From: Cryptomeria japonica
Taxonomy: Eukaryota > Streptophyta > Pinopsida > Cupressales > Cupressaceae
DNA length: 64,000 nt
Assembly: GCF_030272615.1 (NCBI RefSeq)
Contig: NC_081412.1
Location: 26,876,501 to 26,940,500, forward strand
Direction of reading: 5' to 3'
Part shown: positions 14,301-23,104 of the stretch, piece by piece
How the letters are laid out: every line of letters begins with the position of its first letter
How positions within the stretch are numbered: the first letter of the stretch is position 1
Translations under genes and position numbers: made by a program
The notes under the pieces: model-generated
What the model was told of the DNA's origin: nothing
Databases searched by the model: none
The model's input: the letters and a program-made list of their open reading frames with translations, nothing else

Positions 14301-14734
14301 CGAGAATGATCATAAATAAGGTAACCGGTAATCAGATGAATGATTTCCTTGGTAATCTTAAATGGTTTCTCTTCTAGCCACATGAAATCATCGTCAACTT
14401 TGCTTAGAACAAACCTGACCCACTGGGGTTTGAACACATGGGGATAGGTTAGGGCTTCAGTTAATCCCTTGATCTTAATGTGCTCATACTTGCTATTCAA
14501 TTTACCATCTATGGATAATTCATCATAGGTGTCTTTGATTTCAACATGACCAAGTTCTTCAACACGACATTTGCTGAAGAATCTCACATCCTCGACTAAT
14601 AACACTCTATCCGAGATGAGTGAAAATACAATTTTATCATCCGATTCAGAAGCAACTTTGGAAGTTAACGAGTATTTTAGTGAGGGCTTCTCAACATTCT
14701 TGACAACAATGGGATCTTGGATCTTAGGTGCCAT
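11372..14734 (-). pseudogene. Long retroelement-like ORF with ten stops and no frameshift
   Basis: One minus-strand frame can be read from an ATG at 14734 to a TAA at 11372, about 1120 codons. It is interrupted by ten stops at 13706, 13658, 13433, 13013, 12755, 12560, 12497, 12350, 12080 and 11675 (five TAG, four TAA, one TGA), yet I found no frameshift. The first 342 codons are open and globular. The middle is lysine- and serine-rich, then acidic and rich in T, E and P. The last third is a lysine/glutamate/leucine coiled coil. I do not recognise a catalytic motif or a named domain. A start further upstream is possible because the same frame is also open at 14786-15043. It lies between the knuckle-protein relic and the left direct repeat, so it is likely a structural or accessory protein of that element. 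Confidence 0.6.
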
Positions 14735-14785
14735 TTGTAGATTTCTGATAAAAACTAACAAAAGATCCTTAGGGTTTCAGGATTT

Positions 14786-15043
14786 TCAAACAGCAGACGC
14801 TTCACATGTAGCAGATAATAATAACTTGATAAGATCGATAAACCAACTTAACAATGCATTGAGATTGATGTAAATACCTTGAATTTGCTTTGTAGGAGAT
14901 TTGATCACCTTAGATTCGCATTTCTCTGCTCTCTCAAAAACTTGGTAAGTAAAAATGACCTGCGTAAATGCTTTAAGTACATAATATGCCTTATCAGGCT
15001 CCGTGCAAGTTAGGTAAAAAACATTAAATGCACTCGGTTCCAC
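14786..15043 (-). CDS. Short open frame between the two element ORFs, doubtful
   Basis: An 85-codon open frame shares the frame of the long ORF that begins downstream, with stops between them. It has ordinary protein composition with a hydrophobic C-terminal third (LLSWFIDLIKLLL) but no motif I recognise. It may be a decayed 5' part of the following ORF or an accidental frame. Confidence 0.25.
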   Translation of the reverse strand: MEPSAFNVFYLTCTEPDKAYYVLKAFTQVIFTYQVFERAEKCESKVIKSPTKQIQGIYINLNALLSWFIDLIKLLLSATCEASAV

Positions 15044-15260
15044 TAAACTTTCTTTCCTTTTTCCGCTTTAACCGAGTAACCAAACTTCCTTCATTTACCG
15101 ACTTGACAAGTTTTCTGTATTGTGCTCCAAAAGACTTTGATAGAATTTCAAACTTACTAATACATCTTTAACTATGCAGATTTTAAATTAAGTACATAAT
15201 AGAATAGGAATTGTTAAGATTTAACCTTGAGAGAATGCAGTCCCTTCATACCTTTACCAA

Positions 15261-16601
15261 TTAATTTGGAATAGGTGCACCTAACTCGGTAGGTAAGGTG
15301 CTTTGTCCATTTGACACAATTTCCTTCTTTTTCCGAATCATCTGTAATTTGTCTTTTATTTCCTCAGTGCCTTTTCTAGGTTGATCTCTGCAATCTCCAG
15401 CCAAGTGTCCAACTTTGTGACAATGAAAACATGCCATACCAAGATTTCTCCATGATCTTCGGTTGTTCATCCCAAACCTTATAAAGCAGTTGGCACTTAT
15501 ATGTCCATATCTTCCACAACATTCACACCATATCCTTGTATTGTAATCCCATGGTACTGCAGAATACTATCGGTAAGGATTTGTGTGAGCTCGGTAACCT
15601 CTAGAATTTTCTCGGTGTGCAGACCACATGTAGTTCTTTTGCTTAAACCAACACTTCTCAGTACTATGTCCATATCTATTGCAGTTTTTACAAAACCCAT
15701 TGAATTTTGCCTTCTGATAATTGTTAACAAACTTTGTCGTACATTAATTAGATGTGTGACCATATTTATTGTAGTTGTAACAATAACCATTGGACTTAGT
15801 GACATTCGGTTGCTTACCTTTTCTGATTTGGCACATATTGGTAGTGTGACCTTGATTTCCACAGTAGTTACAAATAGGCTTCTTTCTTTTGATTCCAGCT
15901 TGCTTTGATGATTCTCCTCTCTCGGTAGTATGAATTCCCTTCTTGGTAGAGTCTTTTCCTTTGTAACCGAGCCCTGCATCTTTGTTGGGTCTTCTTGTAT
16001 TCAGTTGCTCATCCAACATCTTTGATGCTTCATAACTCTTCTTTAGTGTTCCTTTGGATTTCTTCTCTGTTTCAAGTTCATTGGTCAACCTTGATACTTC
16101 AAGTTTCAATGCTTGATTCTCACCATCTTTTAGATTTGCTTCATGATGTGCATAGCCTAGTTGATCTAACAGGTTTTGTTGAATTCCAGTCATCCTTGTG
16201 ATTTCATCACTCTTATTAGATACTAAGACTTCAAGATGTTGTTTCTCTCTTTCTAGATCTCTTACTTTATCCTCGATTGTCCTCAATGAATCAATATTTT
16301 CAGTCATCTGTGTGCTGAAATGTTCATGTTCTCTTTTCATTGCTTTTAGTTGATCAGCCAATGCTTTGTTCTTTTCTTTCAATACTCCAATCATTTCTTC
16401 GGTCTATTCAAATATACTATTTTCAGATGATTTCTCAATTTGTTCCACTAACTCTTGAGAGTCCTGCAAATCATCAGATAATCTTCTTCTCACTTTTAGA
16501 GATTTTTGCATTTGCCTTTGCATGTCTGCAATCACTTGATTAGCATGATCCATCTCTTCTTGCAGATACACAATCCTCCGAGATTGTTTATAGCCTTCCA
16601 T
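15261..16601 (-). pseudogene. Gag-like coiled-coil protein with five CCHC zinc-knuckle positions
   Basis: A single frame of about 447 codons holds throughout, with three stops at 16404 (TAG), 15744 (TAA) and 15567 (TAG). The N-terminal half is a heptad-rich coiled coil, followed by a basic linker and a row of knuckles. Knuckle 1 is CNYCGNQGHTTNMC. Knuckle 2 is degenerate (a cysteine is replaced by tyrosine and a stop falls inside it). Knuckle 3 is CKNCNRYGHSTEKC, knuckle 4 is CECCGRYGHISANC and knuckle 5 is CFHCHKVGHLAGDC. CCHC knuckles bind single-stranded nucleic acid and are typical of retrotransposon Gag. Five in a row with a long coiled coil is unusual for Gag, so a cellular RNA-binding origin is possible. 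It sits just inside the right direct repeat, where an LTR element would place its first gene. Confidence 0.7.
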
Positions 16602-16642
16602 TGATAATATCTTTCACTTTAGGCAGTTAAACCCTTTTCCAA

Positions 16643-17492
16643 GATCTACCTTGCTAAAGGATTTTCCAACACTTAATCTAAATGTTGCACCTGGTTAGAG
16701 GCTTTACAATTTATAGACTTGATTAGAGTCTTTTACCCTATAAAACGTTTCTCTTACAACTTCAAAATATTACAATAAAATCATTACAAATATCTGCAAC
16801 TTTACATCTGGAATGTTATAGCAGATTCTATGTGCTCAGAATAAGATTACCTTGCTTATAGCATACCTCGACAACCCATATAGTAACTCGGTAAACCCTT
16901 ATGTTTACTCTATTCTTTTACTGTTCTCTGAAATCCTTCTCGGTGACCTCTGTGTCTCTGTAACAGTCATAACACTTAGTACTTTCACATGTCTTTCTTT
17001 TTATATTTCTATATCTTCCTTTCTGTCATGCTACATGTATATATCTGATCTTAATCCATGTTGTATAAATAGATCTCTTATGTCAGTGATCCATTCATTG
17101 CTTCAATCTTACAAATATATTTTATCGAATGAATAATCATGCAAAATATTTCATTTGTTAGATGACCTCAAAATCATACACAATCTTTAAGTGCAATTTC
17201 CAATGTGATAACGGTTCTATGTGCCTCGATCTTGTAACACATTTTCATATGGATGTCCAGGTGCAATGAATCTGGTAACACGTTTCACTTGGTGTATATC
17301 AACTCTGCTGCTCGGTAGACAAGGAATGATACTCAGTAGACAGCTCGGTGTATACTACACTCTAAGACTACTTTCTTCTATAACCGACTAGACTGTGCAT
17401 ACCGACTGAATATTTCGATAGTAGTAACCGACTAGAGTATATAGAATAACTTTGAACATAAAACTAATGCCAAATTGATAAGTAGTAACAAT
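16643..17492 (-). repeat. ~848-bp direct repeat, right copy
   Basis: This is the partner of 10290-11136 and the upstream copy relative to the coding strand. The repeat begins 41 bases beyond the upstream end of the knuckle-protein frame. I looked at the bases just inside it for a tRNA primer-binding match and saw none I could defend. Confidence 0.85.
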
Positions 17493-18204
17493 TGAAATAG
17501 AGAGGAAAGGAAGAGAGATGGAGAAAGAGATAGAAAAGATTAGAAAAGGTGAAAAAGAGAAAAGGATAGAGAGAAAATTTGCATATAACAATAATACTTT
17601 TCTATCAATACATTGATGGGATTCTCACTCATCAATACACAATATGTGATTTTCATTTATAATACATTGATCTATAAATAAAAACATTTTTTATACCGAA
17701 GGTGTTACCTATATGAGATTGAGGAGCTCACTTTGTTCATCAACGGTCCACAGTCATCAAGAGATAAAGAAAGGCAATTGTACTCTCTACAGCCATCGAT
17801 TCATTTTTGTCGGTGCATGTTACTCATCACCTACCTTCATAGAATCAAAACTATTTTCTAAAGCATGTTATTCTAACAATATTTAATGATTTCTACTTCA
17901 AGCTGCACTTATTAAGGATTTAGAGAATCCTTGTTTGACTTGATTAGACCATCACAATCACCACAAATCACAAGGCCAATTGGGACATCCTTTGGCATCA
18001 CTTCCTATAGATTGGCTTAAACTATTGAGTTGGTTCAACTTGTTTCACAATCAAAAAAAACAAAGGACCATTCAATCATGTTTTTCTTATCATATATTTA
18101 GCTTCACATTTTGTATTCTTTACTTCAATGATGTTTTATAAAATTACAAAATTTCTATAGATATCCTTGATCCCAAATCAGTACATTGCATTATAGGCAA
18201 TAGC

Positions 18205-18433
18205 TTAGTTGAATGATTTCTTATTTAAATACATATTATATACTAGCTTGTTCATAGAGAAAACAAATTGATTACAATTAGGGCTTGCCATAAAATCAAT
18301 AGCACCCTCTAACACAGACTTCCTAACTGAAAATATTGTAGGATATTGAGGGCCCAAGAAATGAAGACCCAATAAGAGGTTGTAGTCCATTATTCTCTTT
18401 GACTCCAACAACTCGTAGTCAAATTGTATTTGT
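18205..18433 (-). pseudogene. Fragment like one exon of a phosphatidylinositol-4-phosphate 5-kinase
   Basis: The minus strand reads RQIQFDYELLESKRIMDYN followed by LLLGLHF, close to the conserved PIP5-kinase catalytic segment in which an IMDYSLL(L/V)G-H motif follows a QI-D---LE stretch. The serine of that motif is asparagine here. A TTTTAG just upstream (18434-18439) fits a splice acceptor, which would mean the fragment came from genomic DNA, not from a spliced message. After the motif the open frame runs on for about 45 residues without similarity I can see. The rest of the kinase is absent nearby. It lies outside the Helitron end at 20085. The match is short, so the call is moderate. Confidence 0.5.
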
Positions 18434-18439
18434 CTAAAA

Positions 18440-20084
18440 CATAAGGCATATTTGATTAGTATTGTCCATTTAATAGTCCCATGGATAGATAGTGGTCTTC
18501 TTTTAAAAAACTATAATAGAATTGCAGTGGTATAATGAGATCAATTTAAATTTCAAGGGTGATTGCTTCACTCCTCAATGCTCACTATTTCTCCACTAAA
18601 TCTGAAATCAAATTTTTATTCCATAATAATGGCAATCTCTCCGCCTTTTTTTTTAATTTATTTTTTGTAAATGATTTCTCTTCTTCTTTTTCTTAATAAT
18701 CTTTTTTCCTAGATGCTATGAAAAAACCTTACACTTGCATAAATATCTCATTCATTGTATTTCACAATCAAGTGATATTCATATACAAGTTTAAATTGAT
18801 CTTCCATGCAAAAACTAGGGGAAGTGTATTAATAGTAGTTACAGCTAGCTTCGCTCACCCACAGATCCTAAACGATACAATAGATTTTGATCATTTTTTT
18901 GGTTTTTTTTGTATGCGACCTAACTGCTTATAGCTATTGTTCTAGCTTCTAAATAGTAGTGATGCACATTTTAGGATCTATTATGTGTGCAAAGGTCAAA
19001 ATTTGGTCATTTCAAAGTGCCACCAAATACATAATAAAAGATGCCCCAACAATTGGTCACAAGATTGGATGATGGTGACATATTTAAAGTGAGTTGAATA
19101 AAATCTATAATTAAAACCACGCTTATCTTTCTTAAATTTTGACAATCCCAAAGATGATGATGCCACATAACATTTCCACTTGGCTTTGATAGGGATGTAA
19201 CGTGAAAATCCATGATTTGCTTTTTATGGGAACAAATTCAATATTAATAAAAATTACATGTTTGGGTTGTAAGGATTCATCATTCTCTCTCTCTTCAAAT
19301 GTGTCATCGCCATTACAAACTGAATTTTTTGCAGTAAACTGTTTCATGTGTATTTATGGATTGATGTAAAAAGAATTCAGGCATCTGACATGGACAGTCT
19401 ATTCAAAATTCGCTAGATTTAGTAAGGAATTTGAACAAAAACGCTTACTTTTCTGTTTTAGGACTAGTGTTTTTTGCTTTATCCAGAAGACAGAGATTTT
19501 CGAGATCGAGAAAATTTGTCGGCAATACAAATTAGAGAATTTAATCTTTTTTGGGGAGGGAGAACATTCCGGTTGTCTAGAAACGTAAGTCATCGTCAAA
19601 CTGCCGTGTCTTACTAAACATTTTACGTATTTTTGGCTCCAGCAAAGACCCAGACTTATGTGAAAGCACGACGTTGTGCTTTCATACCTGAAACAGAAAT
19701 TTACACTTATGTTTCTCTTGACTGGAGGCCAAGGAAAGCTTACTCTTTGTAGGGAAGTTGTGAAAGTTTCAAAACAAACGAGGTGTTTCAGAGAAATTAA
19801 GATGGTCAAAGAAAGCCGCAGCAGGATCGAACCAATTTATTAGACTAAACAAGATATTCAAATTTATTACATCATTCGTCTCGTACCCTAAAACTAATGC
19901 TTCAACCGTCATTATCCACGGTCTTATTTGAATAGCTGTCATGTTTTTTTCTAGATTTCTTAAATTTGATGGGAAAGAGAATTTTTATGTTCAAATTTCT
20001 TCACTCAAAGATTGAAAGATAGCCACTCCTTTCAATAAATGATGAGAGTTTTGTTGTTTATCAAGTGTTAACACACATTCTAGA
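18440..20084. other. No gene seen between kinase fragment and Helitron end
   Basis: Short open frames occur on the minus strand (19007-19347 and 19399-19809) but show no motif I recognise. GC content rises slightly in 19400-19900. This may be the flanking host sequence into which the Helitron inserted. Confidence 0.4.
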
Positions 20085-20112
20085 CTAGCAGTTGCAGGGA
20101 AGTGCCTGCAAC
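20085..20112 (-). other. Candidate Helitron 3' end: hairpin plus CTAG
   Basis: On the minus strand an 8-bp perfect stem GTTGCAGG/CCTGCAAC with a 6-base loop (20091-20112) is followed by TG and then CTAG, with T as the next base outside. This fits the known Helitron end rule (hairpin, CTRR, insertion before T) and the orientation of the Rep-helicase relic. The 2-base gap between hairpin and CTAG is shorter than usual. Confidence 0.55.
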
Positions 20113-20936
20113 AGGAGGCCGATAGGTCTGATTGTTAAGGTAATATGTTAGTAGATGTGATATAGTTGTGATATTAAGAAGTATATTGTATTGTATAACT
20201 AAATAACAAAATTTAATTAAAGTAAAAGAGTTAATTGTACAGTAAGACATTTTCTGTGTACATAACCCAACCAATGGTTGTTCCCAAAGTTGAATATTTT
20301 CCACCCACCATCCCCCATGCTAGTGTATGCAGCATGATGTACTTGAAGAAAATATCATGAATATTGTTTTACAATTTTTTTTGTAAGCTATATTATTCCC
20401 AACCAATTGTTTTTGTTGGACCCAAATTATTGTTGTTATCCACCCTCCATCCCTCATGCTGGTAAGAGCAGCATGTTATATAGTCTTTTGTTGAATTGGA
20501 TGTGATGTATATGTTGAAAGACCTGCACCATTGTTTCATTTGTATAAGTTAGATTTGGGCAACATGTAAGTTTGGTGAAGTTAAATACTTTGAAAAGCTT
20601 GAAAATTTGAAAGTTAGTATTTTTTAGTAATATAATACCTTATGGAGATGTAATTGCAGAATTGGAATCTCCTGAATGATTCATGTCAGTATTTGTTGTT
20701 GTGAAAGAGGTTTTCTGCAGATAAGTCAATGAAAATAATAATCAAATTTGGTTTAAGAAGTGAAAGCAAGTTAATTTTTGCAATTGGTTATGATATAGTT
20801 ATCTACCTAAGACTATTTTGTAATCTGAAAATATTTCCCTGTTGTTCTTTATGGAAAGTTGATTTGTTCAGTGAAGAGAACTTGAAAGTGTGAAGGGTTG
20901 TTAAACAGAGAAGGTAGTTAATGTTGAATTATTACC

Positions 20937-21470
20937 CTGCAAGCACACTGGAGGAGAAAATAAGCATATAAAAAAAATGCATTACAAAACAAAAATAATT
21001 TTAAATAAAACGAAAGCTATTTCCAAAAAAATGCATTACAAAACAAGACAGAATATACATATAACCAGAATTTACCTTGCAAATGCTAACCATTAACGGC
21101 TTGAAACTGACAGATCACCGTCGAATCTCAAAGTCACAAAGAAGCCCAGTTAAATAGTCACAATGAGAACAAAACCTAAGCAGAAAGTAGCCATGCCCAC
21201 AAACAGTTAGACAACATAAACAAAGCCACAACCCTGCAAGCATATAAAAAATGCATTACAAAACAAAACTAAATTTAAATAAAACGAAAGCTATTTGCAG
21301 AAAAATGCATTACAAAACGAGAAAGAATATACATATAACCAGAATTTACCTTGCAAATTGAAATCATCCATGGCTTGAAACTAACAAAGTACCGTAAAAA
21401 ATTCCTTGCAAACTAGAAGTAGCCACCTCCACAAATAGTTAAACAACAGACTGAAGAATATTACATACCT
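20937..21470 (+). repeat. CCTGCAAGCA repeat family, two tandem units
   Basis: Two imperfect units of about 297 bases start at ACCCTGCAAGCA (20936 and 21231) and share AAAATGCATTACAAAAC and TTACCTTGCAAAT blocks. The same family occurs reversed at 29287-30080 and 30370-30800 and again in this orientation at 32740-33660. It lies near the 3' side of the Helitron relic. Confidence 0.8.
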
Positions 21471-21639
21471 TCAAATTAATGAGCTGCGTGTATTGGATGT
21501 TGTTGTTTTTGACCTTGTAGAGTGAAAGTGTATTAGAAGCTGTGATAAACAAGAATGTATGTGAAATAATTGTTGGGCAAATAGGAGGGGAAAAAAATGT
21601 TGAAAGTTAGAAAATAGTTGATTCATTGAATACAAGATA

Positions 21640-21763
21640 TACAATACATGAAAACATAATGAAGATGTGATTTGTATACCTGATTGTGCTCGTTCTGTAG
21701 GTATGTTTGTTTTTGTGTTGTGCAAAAGCTGTAGCAAGTGGGTTTCCTCTGCCTTTTGTAGTG
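21640..21763. repeat. ~124-bp spaced duplication, unit 1
   Basis: This matches 21857-21981 at about 85%, from TACAATACATGAAAAC through the GTAGGTATGTTT block to the CCTCTG stretch. The two units are 217 bases apart, just downstream of the helicase stop codon. Confidence 0.75.
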
Positions 21764-21856
21764 TGTAAAAGGGTTGTTCAGTTCCACAGAGATCAATTGT
21801 GTTGTTGATCCTGAAAAGTTGAAATATTGTTTTGTGGTGATACATTGAATAGAAGA

Positions 21857-21981
21857 TGTACAATACATGAAAACGTAATGAACATGTGATTTGTATACCT
21901 GATGTTGTTTGTTTTGTAGGTATGTTTTTTTAGTGTTGTGCGATAGCTGCAGCAAGCGGGCTCCCTCTGTCTTTCGTAGTA
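21857..21981. repeat. ~124-bp spaced duplication, unit 2
   Basis: Partner of 21640-21763, ending only a few bases from the helicase stop at 21986. The open frames read through both units are probably accidental products of this duplication. Confidence 0.75.
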
Positions 21982-21985
21982 CTGT

Positions 21986-22667
21986 TCATGCTGCACCTTT
22001 CAATTGAGAGTACCTTTTGTAGGTGAAGGCTGGTTGTATACGTAGGTGTTCAATTGCTTTTACTCTTGGCAGTCCTGTGAATGTTAGGCCTTGTTTCTCT
22101 ATTTTGCCGATGTCAACTGTGGCAAACTCTAATGTTAGTCCCTGTGATTTGTGAATAGTAATTCCCCAAGTCATTGCTAGTGGAATTTGTGTCCGGTTTC
22201 CTCTAGTGATTGGTGGAATTGGGACATGTTTTGCATTTTGTGGATCCCATGAAGGCCCAATATAATGTTCGAAAAGAACAACAACATATTTTGGCAAATT
22301 AGGTGATTTGGAAGCTGCATTGTAGACAATTTGTTTGATTTGACCCAAAGCACCATTTACAAGGCCAACTTCTATCCATATGTTTGCAATAAGCATAATT
22401 TCTTGATCTATAGAAAGAAGAATTTCAAATGCTAGTTGTTCTTCTTGGTCTGCCTGCTTATCTGTTTGATGTGCAATGATCGTTGTTGCATGTGCAATCG
22501 GTGAGTGCAATTGTGTTAACATTTTTATGTTGTGTGCACTTGAAGCTGCATTTGTTTCAAGCAAATCCTTCTGTTCGCTGAAGTAATTATTCTCATCATG
22601 TCTCAAAGAATAGGTAGACCGTGACTGCAGGGATTTCCAGTCTGTTTGCAATGGTGTTGAGTTGCAG
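21986..22667 (-). pseudogene. Helitron Pif1-type helicase, C-terminal part only
   Basis: About 225 codons are open to a TGA at 21986. Late Pif1 helicase features are present: a PIAHATTIIAHQ segment, GLVNGALGQI, then AMTWGITIHKSQGLTLE followed by VDIG, and the TGLPRVK segment near the end. This is the helicase motif IV-VI region. The nucleotide-binding Walker A and B part, which should precede it, is absent, because upstream of 22667 the frame runs into a 438-bp repeat. No start codon is convincing, so this is an internal fragment. It is in the same orientation as the Rep fragment upstream but in a different frame. Confidence 0.88.
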
Positions 22668-23104
22668 ATAGATATCTAATATTTTAAAGAGAGCACAGGG
22701 ATGTCAGAATTTTCATGATTGAAGGTAGTTAACTTTGAACTATGTATCAAGAATGTATGAGAATTGAAAATTGCTGCATCTATGATAATGTGATTTTAGA
22801 GGATTTGTTTTGTATGTAAAGTAGTTTTGTTGTGTTTATTTGTATGTCTAGTGATCTGTTGTGTTGTTTTGTTGCTCTCGTTCAGTCAACTTATATGTAC
22901 ACATATTTATATACTTGTAAATGACTTTACTTGAAATGTATAGGTTCTGGAAATTCATAAATTAACTTTTTAGTGTTGTTCTACATACACTTGTTGCTGT
23001 TAGCAATTTGGTTTTTCAAAAGTACCATTGTAATATAGGTATGCATAGATATAGTTATTTCCGATACATATACATGTATGTATATATGTACATATGTATA
23101 TATA
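22667..23104. repeat. 438-bp direct repeat A, inside the broken RepHel gene
   Basis: It matches 26068-26505 over exactly 438 bases without indels, with about fifteen mismatches. It sits between the end of the Rep part and the beginning of the helicase C-terminus, where the missing helicase core would be. On the minus strand both copies end in ATATCTATC at a coding boundary. It has no coding content of its own and ends in TATA/CATA-rich sequence. Confidence 0.9.

Larger units (their letters stand above)
9960..17492 (-). mobile_element. Non-autonomous retroelement-like unit without pol
   Basis: Two ~848-bp direct repeats (10290-11136 and 16643-17492) enclose two long minus-strand coding relics. 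One resembles Gag in having a coiled coil followed by CCHC knuckles. The other is large and unrecognised. I see no protease, integrase, reverse transcriptase or RNase H motif between the repeats. Outside the left repeat, 9960-10289 carries a leader with GGGGAGGGGTGAATCAGT, a signature shared with a second module at 34721-34740. On the minus strand the repeat begins near TGTTACTAC, but I could not confirm matching CA ends, a tRNA primer site or a target duplication, so calling the repeats LTRs is inference. A large derivative depending on another element's enzymes is the best guess. Confidence 0.5.

Noticed and set aside
11372-14734. Alternative genetic code in which TAA/TAG encode glutamine
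   Set aside because: The host looks like a plant nucleus with normal splice sites, other relics here have frameshifts too, and one of the stops is TGA. Mutation explains the stops more simply.
21471-21996. Overlapping minus-strand open frames of 67-130 residues after the helicase stop
   Set aside because: They read through the ~124-bp spaced duplication in different frames and give similar repetitive peptides without known motifs.
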